Positions 34,562-42,764 of a DNA stretch of 64,000 nucleotides are shown piece after piece. Source of the stretch: Labilibaculum sp. (lineage in GTDB: Bacteria; Bacteroidota; Bacteroidia; Bacteroidales; Marinifilaceae); contig NZ_OY761461.1 of the NCBI RefSeq assembly GCF_963664555.1, positions 558,001-622,000 of the forward strand, in the 5' to 3' direction. The notes below the pieces were generated by a model. The model saw only the letters and a program-made list of their open reading frames with translations, did not search any database and had not been told where the DNA came from. The translations under genes and the position numbers were made by a program. Each line of letters begins with the position of its first letter. Within the stretch, counting starts at the first letter, position 1.

Positions 34562-37177
34562 TTGGTACAAGCTAGAAAAGCCGTTGAAACCCCATTGATG
34601 AAGCAGTATTATCAGATGAAGGATAAACATCCTGATGCTATTTTGCTGTTTAGGGTTGGTGATTTTTACGAAACATTTTCTGATGATGCAATTCGTACTT
34701 CTGAAATTTTAGGCATTACCTTAACTAAACGTGCAAACGGATCGGCATCCTACGTTGAGCTGGCGGGATTTCCACATCATTCTATAGATACTTATCTGCC
34801 TAAATTGGTACGGGCAGGCATGCGTGTGGCCATATGTGAGCAATTGGAAGATCCAAAGAAAACCAAAACTTTGGTTAAACGTGGTATTGTAGAACTGGTA
34901 ACGCCTGGAGTATCCTATAATGACAACGTTTTGGAGCATCGGGAGAATAATTTTCTTGCCTGTATTCATATGGAGAAAAATTCAGCCGGGATCGCATTTT
35001 TAGATGCCTCAACGGGTGAGTTTCTAACCGCCGAAGGCAGTTTTGAGTATATCGATAAATTATTGGGCAATTTTCAGCCAAAAGAGGTTTTGTATCAGAG
35101 AGGTAAAGAGAAAATCTTTCATGAATTATTTGGTGGCAAGTTTTATACTTTCACCATGGATGACTGGGTTTTTACCGAAAGTGCGGCTAAGGACAGATTG
35201 CTTCGTCATTTTGAGACAAGTTCGTTGAAAGGATTTGGAGTTCAGACGCTGCGCAATGGAATCATTGCTTCGGGTGCCGTTTTGCATTATCTGGATATCA
35301 CAAAACACAGTCAGGCAGCTCATGTAACTCAGCTTTCGCGGATAGAGGAAGACAAATACGTGTGGCTGGATAAATTTACAGTTCGGAATTTAGAGCTGTT
35401 TGGAGCCTTAAACGATGGTGCAAGTACGCTTTCGGGTGTAATGGATAAAACCTTATCGCCAATGGGAGCACGCCTTTTAAAAAGGTGGATTGCTCTTCCC
35501 TTAAAGGATTCGGCGAGTATTAATGATCGTCTTAGTGTCGTGAATCATTTTTACAATAATGAAAAGGCATCACATATCATAGGGGATGAAATTCAGCAGA
35601 TTGGAGATTTGGAGCGGATTATTTCCAAGGTTGCTGTGGGCAGAGTTAGTCCGCGGGAAGTTGTTCAGCTAAAAAATGCTCTTGCTGCCATTGAACCTAT
35701 TCGGAATTATTGTTTGAGTAGTGGTAATGACGGATTATTAAAAATAGGAGATCAATTAAATCCCTGTGTTTCGGTTCGGGAAAAGATCGAAAAAGAAATT
35801 CATGCTGATCCGCCAAACATGGTTAGCAAAGGCGGTGTAATTGCTGATGGAGTTTGCGAAGAGCTGGATGATTTGAGGAAGATATCTTTCTCGGGTAAAG
35901 ATTATTTACTGCAAATGCAGATGCGTGAGATTGAGAGAACAGGTATAACTTCTCTTAAAATTGCGTTTAATAATGTGTTTGGATACTATATTGAGGTAAG
36001 AAACACTCATAAAGATAAAGTCCCTGAGGAATGGATCAGAAAGCAAACCTTAGTTAGTGCTGAGCGTTACATTACACAGGAATTAAAGGATTACGAAGAA
36101 AAAATATTGGGAGCCGAAGAAAAAATACTGGCTTTGGAAACCCGTTTGTATAACGAACTGGTTCTGGGTATTGCAGATTATATTTCTACCATTCAGTTAA
36201 ACGCGGCCATGATAGCGCGATTGGATTGTTTGCTGTCTTTTGCGAAACTGGCAAAAGAGAACCATTACAATTGTCCGGGCATTAACGATTCTCAGGTAAT
36301 TGATATCAAGCAGGGAAGACATCCTGTTATTGAAAAGCAACTGCCAATCGACGAAAAATACATTGCCAATGATGTTTATCTGGACAATGAATCGCAACAG
36401 GTAATTATTATTACAGGGCCAAATATGGCGGGTAAGTCGGCTCTGCTCCGACAAACTGCACTAATTGTTTTAATGGCGCAAATTGGGAGTTTTGTGCCGG
36501 CTAAGGAAGCAAATATTGGTTGTGTTGATAAGATTTTCACCCGTGTGGGTGCTTCGGATAACATTTCATTGGGTGAATCTACTTTTATGGTGGAAATGAA
36601 TGAAGCTGCCAGTATTCTTAACAACCTTTCATCAAGGAGTTTGATTTTGTTTGATGAATTGGGACGGGGTACAAGCACTTATGACGGGATTTCTATCGCC
36701 TGGTCGATTGTGGAATACATTCACGAGAATAGTAACAGCAGAGCCAAAACATTATTTGCAACGCACTACCATGAGCTTAACGAGATGGAGAAATCATTCT
36801 CCCGAGTGAAGAATTTCAATGTTTCGGTGAAAGAAGTCAACAATAAGGTTATTTTCCTGAGAAAATTAGTTTCCGGAGGATCCAATCACAGCTTTGGTAT
36901 TCATGTGGCACGTATGGCCGGAATGCCCAAATCCGTTGTGAAACGAGCTGATGAAATATTACTTCAGCTGGAAGGAAAACAAAATGGAGAATCGCTCGCC
37001 AAACCTGTAGGTGAAATCGCTCAACAGCGGGAAGGTTATCAAATGAGCTTTTTTCAACTCGACGATCCGGTACTCCTGCAAATTAGAAACGAAATTTCGG
37101 ATCTGGATATTAATAATCTGACACCAATTGAGGCTCTAAATAAGTTGAATGAGATAAAAAAGATATCTGGATTGTAA
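34562..37177 (+). CDS. mutS: DNA mismatch repair protein MutS
   Basis: Recognises mismatches and recruits MutL. 871 residues, normal length. The mismatch-binding motif F35-Y36-E37 (GDFYETF) is intact. The ATPase part (~590-800) has Walker [26 protein letters not shown] (Walker B and signature) and ATHYHEL. The start is a TTG at 34562: an in-frame stop at 34535 excludes upstream starts and the residues after the TTG ([12 protein letters not shown]) match the family N-terminus, whereas the next ATG would remove it. It is a single gene. Confidence 0.96.
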   Translation: MVQARKAVETPLMKQYYQMKDKHPDAILLFRVGDFYETFSDDAIRTSEILGITLTKRANGSASYVELAGFPHHSIDTYLPKLVRAGMRVAICEQLEDPKKTKTLVKRGIVELVTPGVSYNDNVLEHRENNFLACIHMEKNSAGIAFLDASTGEFLTAEGSFEYIDKLLGNFQPKEVLYQRGKEKIFHELFGGKFYTFTMDDWVFTESAAKDRLLRHFETSSLKGFGVQTLRNGIIASGAVLHYLDITKHSQAAHVTQLSRIEEDKYVWLDKFTVRNLELFGALNDGASTLSGVMDKTLSPMGARLLKRWIALPLKDSASINDRLSVVNHFYNNEKASHIIGDEIQQIGDLERIISKVAVGRVSPREVVQLKNALAAIEPIRNYCLSSGNDGLLKIGDQLNPCVSVREKIEKEIHADPPNMVSKGGVIADGVCEELDDLRKISFSGKDYLLQMQMREIERTGITSLKIAFNNVFGYYIEVRNTHKDKVPEEWIRKQTLVSAERYITQELKDYEEKILGAEEKILALETRLYNELVLGIADYISTIQLNAAMIARLDCLLSFAKLAKENHYNCPGINDSQVIDIKQGRHPVIEKQLPIDEKYIANDVYLDNESQQVIIITGPNMAGKSALLRQTALIVLMAQIGSFVPAKEANIGCVDKIFTRVGASDNISLGESTFMVEMNEAASILNNLSSRSLILFDELGRGTSTYDGISIAWSIVEYIHENSNSRAKTLFATHYHELNEMEKSFSRVKNFNVSVKEVNNKVIFLRKLVSGGSNHSFGIHVARMAGMPKSVVKRADEILLQLEGKQNGESLAKPVGEIAQQREGYQMSFFQLDDPVLLQIRNEISDLDINNLTPIEALNKLNEIKKISGL

Positions 37178-37315
37178 AAAAAAGATAAAAAATGTGAGTG
37201 TCCCATATACAAAGGCTTTTGATGTGTAGTGCCTGAATTTCAAGGAGTCAGATTCAGGATGCTTGTAATGTCTTTTATGATGATTGAAAAAAAATGAATC
37301 AAAAGGTTTTTTTCC

Positions 37316-37346
37316 TTTGCAGAATCAAAAAATACGCATATATTTG
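37316..37346 (+). promoter_or_regulatory. Bacteroidota-type promoter of the tRNA-Gly/tRNA-Leu unit
   Basis: TTTG at 37316-37319 and TATATTTG at 37339-37346 are exactly 19 bases apart, the ideal -33/-7 arrangement. The first tRNA begins 43 bases downstream. Confidence 0.85.
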
Positions 37347-37389
37347 CATCGCAATTGAGAGAACAACGGTTCACTTTTAAAGGCACAAT

Positions 37390-37462
37390 GCGAGAATAGC
37401 TCAGTTGGTAGAGCACAACCTTGCCAAGGTTGGGGTCGCGAGTTCGAGTCTCGTTTCTCGCT
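37390..37462 (+). tRNA. tRNA-Gly (GCC)
   Basis: 73 bases folding as a complete cloverleaf: acceptor GCGAGAA/TTCTCGC, D-arm with AGCTCAGTTGGTAGAGC, anticodon loop TTGCCAA reading GCC, and GAGTTCGAGTCTC T-arm. The 3' CCA is not encoded. Confidence 0.96.
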
Positions 37463-37478
37463 CAAAATCCGAAAGGAT

Positions 37479-37562
37479 GCCCAGGTGGTGGAATTGGTAG
37501 ACACGCTGGACTTAAAATCCAGTGGCTTCACGGCCGTGCGGGTTCAAGTCCCGCCCCGGGTA
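37479..37562 (+). tRNA. tRNA-Leu (TAA)
   Basis: 84-base class II tRNA with the long variable arm (GGCTTCACGGCC region). The anticodon stem GGACT/AATCC carries loop CTTAAAA with anticodon TAA. The acceptor stem pairs GCCCAGG with CCCGGGT, including one A-C mismatch at the fifth pair and a G-U at the first. CCA is not encoded. Follows tRNA-Gly by 16 bases. Confidence 0.95.
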
Positions 37563-37566
37563 CAAT

Positions 37567-37606
37567 AACCCTCTTAAACAGCAATGTTTAGGAGGGTTTT
37601 GTTTTT
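37567..37606 (+). terminator. Intrinsic terminator of the tRNA-Gly/Leu unit
   Basis: AACCCTC-T-TAAACA pairs with TGTTTA-G-GAGGGTT around GCAA and is followed by a T-rich tract interrupted by one G. Confidence 0.85.
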
Positions 37607-37647
37607 TTGGGGAATGAATGGGGGAACGTTTTTTTTCGTTTAAATAA

Positions 37648-38835
37648 TTAGTTGATTGGTAAAATAAAGTAAAATTGAGAGCCTTCTCCCTTTACTGATT
37701 CAACCCTTATTTTGCCGCCAAGTATTCTGACGTATTCTTTAACGATAGTTAAACCTAAGCCAGATCCTTCATAGATTAATTCTTTTCCATTATCAATACG
37801 GTAAAAATGCTCAAAAATAAGTTCGTGGTTATCCCTGGAAATGCCGATGCCGGTATCTTTAATGTAGAATTGAATTTCGTTCGTTTTGGTTTTAAAATTA
37901 AATCCAAACTCTACACTTCCTTGGTTTGTATATTTAATGGCATTTGAAATCAACTTACTAAGTATTACTTGAATTTTTTCTTTATCCGAGAAAATGATTA
38001 TTTCTTTCGACTCATGATTTTTTTCAAATGAAAATTCAATGCCTTTTGCATTAGCTTCAGGTTTATACAGAACATATATATCTTCAATTACATCCTTAAC
38101 ATTAACGTCTTCAATATAGATATCCAGACAATTAGAATCCAACTTTGACATTTGAATAAGTTCATCTATTGTGTTTAGCATTCTAATAGAGCTTTGTTGA
38201 ATAGCGTCAATGTATTTCAGATGATCTTCTTTTGATAATACAGAATCTTCAAGCAATTCGGAAAACCCAAGAATACTATTCATTGGTGTTCGAATTTCAT
38301 GGTTCATATTTGTTAAAAAAGCCGATTTTAATTTGCTGGCTTCTTCGGCTTCCTGCGTTGCCTTAATTAACTTCATTTGAGTCAGTTTAAAATCTGTTAT
38401 ATTATCAACATAACCATCGTATCTAAAGATTCTGCCCTTAGCATCCCGTACTGCACGAGCACCTTCTCTTACATAAATAATACCACCGTCTTTTGTGTAC
38501 CATTCAGATTGAAAATTAATTATTTCACCTTTTTCTTTTAGTACCTTTTTGAAAATTTCTCTCTTATTATTGTCTACATAACATTCTTTTGATAGATCTT
38601 TCTTTGATAAATCTTTCAATGAATCATATTTCAACATTTTTAAAATTGCTTGATTTGCGTAGATTATTTGTCCTTCTGGCGTTGTTTGATACAAACCCAC
38701 CAAAGAATTTTTCACCAGATCCAAATAGAGACTGTTATTTTCCCAGGTTCTGTTTTTTAGAATCCGGGATATGGAAAAAATTCCACTTAATGGTTTAGAT
38801 AAAACCTTCTTTATAGATCTTATTATCATTGTCAT
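37648..38835 (-). CDS. PAS-domain sensor histidine kinase (soluble)
   Basis: 395 residues, no clear membrane segment. A PAS domain covers ~40-150 (GLYQTTPEGQIIYANQAILKM and a PAC-like end YDGYVDNITDFK), then HisKA with H180 in NMNHEIRTPMNSILGFSEL, and HATPase with SNAIKYT, DTGIGI and GSGLGLTIV. It should sense a small ligand or redox state inside the cell and phosphorylate a response regulator not encoded nearby. The H-box is of the common hybrid-kinase type, but no receiver is attached. A single gene. Confidence 0.9.
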   Translation of the reverse strand: MTMIIRSIKKVLSKPLSGIFSISRILKNRTWENNSLYLDLVKNSLVGLYQTTPEGQIIYANQAILKMLKYDSLKDLSKKDLSKECYVDNNKREIFKKVLKEKGEIINFQSEWYTKDGGIIYVREGARAVRDAKGRIFRYDGYVDNITDFKLTQMKLIKATQEAEEASKLKSAFLTNMNHEIRTPMNSILGFSELLEDSVLSKEDHLKYIDAIQQSSIRMLNTIDELIQMSKLDSNCLDIYIEDVNVKDVIEDIYVLYKPEANAKGIEFSFEKNHESKEIIIFSDKEKIQVILSKLISNAIKYTNQGSVEFGFNFKTKTNEIQFYIKDTGIGISRDNHELIFEHFYRIDNGKELIYEGSGLGLTIVKEYVRILGGKIRVESVKGEGSQFYFILPIN

Positions 38836-39234
38836 AATCTAATTTACAAATAAATTCTTATTTATCAAGCTCATTTCCACTATTGTAAAACAAACATGTT
38901 TGCAATAAAATTATTTTATCAGGTTAAATCTTTAATGAGTCTGTTTAATTCTATGATATGCCTTTTACTTTGTTTCAATATCAGTAAAGATTAAAGAGGG
39001 TGAAATATCAGAAAAAGCGTATTGCAGATATCGACCAGAAGACTTCCTTTACTGAAGAAAAGGCCGCTTATTGCAATTGCTTTGTGATGGATTAAAGCAA
39101 TGCAATGGATACTAACTTGAATGGCTCATTAATTAAAAAATAAAGTATATTCGGGCTCGTTGGCAAAGGCATTGTAAAATATAGTCATTGCATTTCTTCA
39201 ATTTAAAAAAACAGTAATGTCAATATTTAATTAG
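38836..39234. other. Intergenic region between kinase and EamA transporter
   Basis: 399 AT-rich bases between divergent genes. A 32-codon open stretch beginning GTG near 39000 (VKYQKKRIADIDQKTSFTEE...) is too short to call and lacks signals; it may be a gene remnant. Otherwise nothing is seen. Confidence 0.4.
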
Positions 39235-40134
39235 ATGAATAATTTTCTTTTAATAATAGTCACAATTGTCTGGGGATCAACATTTTTTATTGTTAAGGGT
39301 ACGGTTGGTACGGTAAATGAATACTTCATTGTTTTTGGAAGGATGTTACTGGCGGCAATTCCTATGTTATTTTTAGTAATATTAAAAAACAGGAAAAGCT
39401 TGGTAAACAGGCAAGCCATTATTAATGGATCTATTTTAGGTTTTTTACTTGCTGTTACCTATTTATCTCAAACTATTGGATTAAAATATACAAGCAGTGG
39501 GCATAGCGCCTTTATTACCGGAGCTGCTGTTATTATTGTTCCTGTAATTCTGTTGACTATCTATAGAGCCAAGTTTCAGAGAAGCGATCTTTTTTCCATC
39601 TTGGTTGTGGTTATCGGTTTGTTTTTATTGACTTATGATTTTGATACGAAATTTAATAATGGCGATATCATTACGTTGATTACGGCTGTTTCCGCGGCTT
39701 TCCATATTGTTCTTTCAGGTCGCTTTGTGAAAAATACAGAGACTTTACCGTTAATTAGCTATCAGTTTATTTCGGGTAGTGTTTTCAGCTTAATTGGTGT
39801 GTTGGCAGTAGGTTTTGATATTGGCAGTCTTTCTTCTGAATCTATAACTGCTATTGTTTATTTAGGAATTATCGGAACTTTATTCTGTTACTTTGTGTCC
39901 GTTTGGGTTCAGAAATATGTCAGTTCCGTGAAGGTGGCACTCATTTTTTCATTGGAACCTGTATTTGGTGCTTTATTTGGTTATCTGGCTTTAAGCGAAT
40001 CATTAAATGGCAAGGAAGCCTTTGGAATGTTTTTGATCTTATTAGGGGTAGTTCTTTATCAAATATTGACAAGTGATACACAAAATTCCTTGTCCAAAGA
40101 GCAAAAAGAGGATCAGTTTTTTGCGCCCCGGTAA
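39235..40134 (+). CDS. DMT-superfamily (EamA) transporter
   Basis: 299-residue inner-membrane protein with ten hydrophobic segments in two EamA repeats (~3-135 and ~145-280). Typical signatures are VWGSTFFIVKGTVG near the start, LKYTSSGHSAFITGAAVIIVPV in the first repeat and SLEPVFGALFGYLALSESL in the second. Members export or import metabolites such as amino acids; the substrate cannot be read from sequence. It is a single gene between a histidine kinase and tspO. Confidence 0.88.
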   Translation: MNNFLLIIVTIVWGSTFFIVKGTVGTVNEYFIVFGRMLLAAIPMLFLVILKNRKSLVNRQAIINGSILGFLLAVTYLSQTIGLKYTSSGHSAFITGAAVIIVPVILLTIYRAKFQRSDLFSILVVVIGLFLLTYDFDTKFNNGDIITLITAVSAAFHIVLSGRFVKNTETLPLISYQFISGSVFSLIGVLAVGFDIGSLSSESITAIVYLGIIGTLFCYFVSVWVQKYVSSVKVALIFSLEPVFGALFGYLALSESLNGKEAFGMFLILLGVVLYQILTSDTQNSLSKEQKEDQFFAPR

Positions 40135-40176
40135 ATTGGATATTTTGTTGGATTATCTCATTTGAATATTTTTAAT

Positions 40177-40635
40177 TTAATTTTTAAAAAAGATATACCC
40201 ATTTAGAGAAGTGGCAATGAATAACCATAATAAATATGGGAGTAGTAAAGCGGATTTAAGTTTCAATTCCGGCCAGTAATGGAGTAATATAAATCCGATA
40301 AGTAAAGTAAGACTGCAAATGAGAAATAGTCCGGCAAAAACATTGTGGTAATGGAAGAAAGTTGGACTCCATCCTACATTTAAGATCCATTGAAGGACGT
40401 ACAATACAATGAGGAGATTCTTGTTTTTGGTGCTTGGCCATAGATACGCCATGTAAATACTAAAACAAATCATGATTATGGTCCATGTGGTTCCAAAAAT
40501 CCACCCTGGAGGGGTCCATGGAGCTTTGGCAATACCAACATACCAATCGGATGGAACTCCTTTGCTTGTAAAAATTCCTGCTATTGCAAGTGCTGTAAAA
40601 TTGAGTATAAGGAATATTAATAATCTGTAAATCAT
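40177..40635 (-). CDS. tspO: TspO/MBR (translocator protein) family membrane protein
   Basis: 152 residues with five predicted membrane helices. Diagnostic motifs are WYVGIAKAPWTPPGWIFGTTWT (~31-52; the WxPP segment is shared by TspO and the mammalian peripheral benzodiazepine receptor), ILNVGWSPTFFHYHN and the C-terminal LLWLFIATSLN. TspO proteins bind tetrapyrroles and take part in stress responses. It is separate from the antiporter operon downstream of it on the other side, with about 145 bases between. Confidence 0.92.
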   Translation of the reverse strand: MIYRLLIFLILNFTALAIAGIFTSKGVPSDWYVGIAKAPWTPPGWIFGTTWTIIMICFSIYMAYLWPSTKNKNLLIVLYVLQWILNVGWSPTFFHYHNVFAGLFLICSLTLLIGFILLHYWPELKLKSALLLPYLLWLFIATSLNGYIFFKN

Positions 40636-40779
40636 CCTGTTCGGTTTAATTTATTCTACGATCTTGCTCAGTTTTTTGAGCGATCTAAAGTTTTGTATTA
40701 TCAAATAGCCACGTAAGCCGATTAAATTTATTTCTTCATCTTTTGGCAAGATTAATTTATTTGGCCTGCAGGTGTTTAA

Positions 40780-42045
40780 TTATTTCACATCTTCTATGCT
40801 TGGCGCTTTCCACTTCACGCTTTCTACTTTTCTGCCTGAGGCAATATTTATAGCCATGGAGTTTCTGTATTTGTCGTAAATCATTACAAAAGTCATAATT
40901 AAACTGGTTCCAATAATTACACAAAGTAATATTCCAGGCTCAAATCCTTCAATTTGGGCTTCGACAGGTATGCTGTAAAATAAAAGTACGGTAATTAAGC
41001 CACGGGGAGCAACAAACAATTGCGGTATAATATCTTTTCCGGAAAAAATGCGAAGTATCAGGTACCGTATCGTATATATCGAAACCAAAATCAGAAAGCT
41101 TATTATGGTCACGTTCAGACTTAGCAAAGAGGAAACTGCTATGGAAAGTCCAAAAATAACAAAGAAAAAGGTTCTGACAACAAAGGCTGTTTCTGCTGTA
41201 ATTGTATGCAATTCATGATAGATATGATGTGCTTTATCGAAATCAATTAGTTTTGAGAGTTTACCTTTGAAAAAAAGTTTCATATTCGCAATCACCAATC
41301 CGAATATAAGAATGATAATAAGCGAAGAAAGGTGCATTTTTTTGCCTAACGCATATAGCAGCAGAAGTACTGCTATCAGTAAAAATAGTTTTACCTGACT
41401 TTTGATGCGTTGAAAAATTAAAATGATTGCATAGCTGGCGACCAATGAAATCACAATGGTGAGCAGGATGTTTCCTGCAAAACCGGTTACTCCGCTATCT
41501 TCGGTAGGATTTAATTTTCCGGTTAAAAAATAGAACATCATAATTCCCATGATATCCGAAAAGGTACTTTCGTAAATATGAAATTCTTTTTTATCCGCAT
41601 TTAAACCAGATACGCTTGGTATGATAATGGCACTGGACAATATGGACAATGGAGTTGCGTAAAGCCAAGCCGATTGCATGGTCATTTCGGGAATGAAATT
41701 GTAAAGGATCAAAACAACTACCCATGTTGATAAAATAAGGCCGGTTAAAGCAACAGCAAATGATTTTAGAATGGGGAATAGTTTATCTCTTTTCAGTTCC
41801 AGTTCGAGAGCAGCTTCCAGTACAATCATAATTAACCCGACAATTCCCAAAACTTCAAGAATAGGAAAGAAATTTAATGATTCTGCATTGAAATATTTTA
41901 GTATGTATTGCAAACCAACCCCCAGTACGATGAGCATCAGTACGGCAGGAATATTTGTTTTTTTAGATAATTCATTGAACAAAAAAGATAAAATTATGAT
42001 TATTGATACTTCGATAATCAAATTGTAGGATGAAATGATTTCCAT
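40780..42045 (-). CDS. Cation:proton antiporter (CPA family)
   Basis: 421 residues with 12-13 membrane segments in the NhaP/CPA1-CPA2 layout. The N-terminal half has LMLIVLGVGLQYIL and GLIMIVLEAALELELKRD, and the middle has SILSSAIIIPSVSGLNADKKEF, a form of the conserved core. It should exchange Na or K for protons across the inner membrane. It is the last gene of a three-gene operon, 5 bases after the MscS-like gene and in line with the large ATPase gene, which suggests the ATPase or the MscS-like protein modulates it (inference). Confidence 0.88.
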   Translation of the reverse strand: MEIISSYNLIIEVSIIIILSFLFNELSKKTNIPAVLMLIVLGVGLQYILKYFNAESLNFFPILEVLGIVGLIMIVLEAALELELKRDKLFPILKSFAVALTGLILSTWVVVLILYNFIPEMTMQSAWLYATPLSILSSAIIIPSVSGLNADKKEFHIYESTFSDIMGIMMFYFLTGKLNPTEDSGVTGFAGNILLTIVISLVASYAIILIFQRIKSQVKLFLLIAVLLLLYALGKKMHLSSLIIILIFGLVIANMKLFFKGKLSKLIDFDKAHHIYHELHTITAETAFVVRTFFFVIFGLSIAVSSLLSLNVTIISFLILVSIYTIRYLILRIFSGKDIIPQLFVAPRGLITVLLFYSIPVEAQIEGFEPGILLCVIIGTSLIMTFVMIYDKYRNSMAINIASGRKVESVKWKAPSIEDVK

Positions 42046-42050
42046 AGTTG

Positions 42051-42764
42051 TTACTTAAAATTGTTGGTTACACTTGTTTCAATCTGTATTTCATGTAAAA
42101 AGGCAGTTAAATCTTCGGCAACTGCACCATTTTCGAGAGTATACTGAAATTTATATACCTGAGGAATTTCACTGTTTTTTATGGTGGGTTTTTGTCCGAA
42201 ATCTAAAATTGGGTTGTCGAAAATCAGATTTAAAACCTGTTCTTTTGTTAATTGTGTGTGCAGGTAAAGAGTTTGCCTTAATTTGGTATTTACATTTGAG
42301 TTGATCGCAAATCCTAAATTTTCAATTTCTGTGTAATTAATAAATCGTTCTCCATATTCGGCGTTGATGATTAAGCCGAAGGCTTGCAGACTCTTTACTT
42401 CTCCTTTAAAATCTGCTATTGTGATAAATGCATCTTTGCTTACCAAGGGATTTGCCCTGAAAAAAATTCCGCTAACGTAGTTTTTGATGTAGTAGAAACC
42501 AAAAAGACTTACAAAAATCAATAGAATACTGTGTGTGATGTAATTGATCGATATAAAATCGAGCAAAAATAAAGATATTGCAAGAGGTTTATAAAACAGT
42601 TGCCCTTTTTTTAAAAAGCTTATTATTTTTTTGTTGGTTACGTTCTTTTTCGCAAACCTCTCTCCGATGTATGTTATTAGTTGTAACATCCAATAGATGA
42701 CGATCAGCAGAACAAGCAGTCCTACTAAACCGCTCCATGTGTATAGTGTTTCGATATTTTCCAT
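42051..42764 (-). CDS. MscS-like small membrane protein
   Basis: 237 residues: membrane segments at ~8-32, ~57-76 and ~78-97, then a soluble C-terminal half. The start of that half, VSGIFFRANPLVSKDAFITI followed by FKGEVKSLQAFGLIINA, follows the pattern of the MscS beta domain (a membrane-adjacent helix, then a 'V-x-I-x-x-x-x-G-x-V' strand pair), but it is weak and shorter than a standard mechanosensitive channel. Its start codon abuts the ATPase stop codon with no bases between. Possible roles are a small channel or the membrane anchor of a complex with the flanking ATPase and antiporter. Confidence 0.65.
   Translation of the reverse strand: MENIETLYTWSGLVGLLVLLIVIYWMLQLITYIGERFAKKNVTNKKIISFLKKGQLFYKPLAISLFLLDFISINYITHSILLIFVSLFGFYYIKNYVSGIFFRANPLVSKDAFITIADFKGEVKSLQAFGLIINAEYGERFINYTEIENLGFAINSNVNTKLRQTLYLHTQLTKEQVLNLIFDNPILDFGQKPTIKNSEIPQVYKFQYTLENGAVAEDLTAFLHEIQIETSVTNNFK

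Noticed and set aside
37325..37531. 68-codon minus-strand open frame
   Set aside because: It lies across the tRNA-Gly and tRNA-Leu genes.
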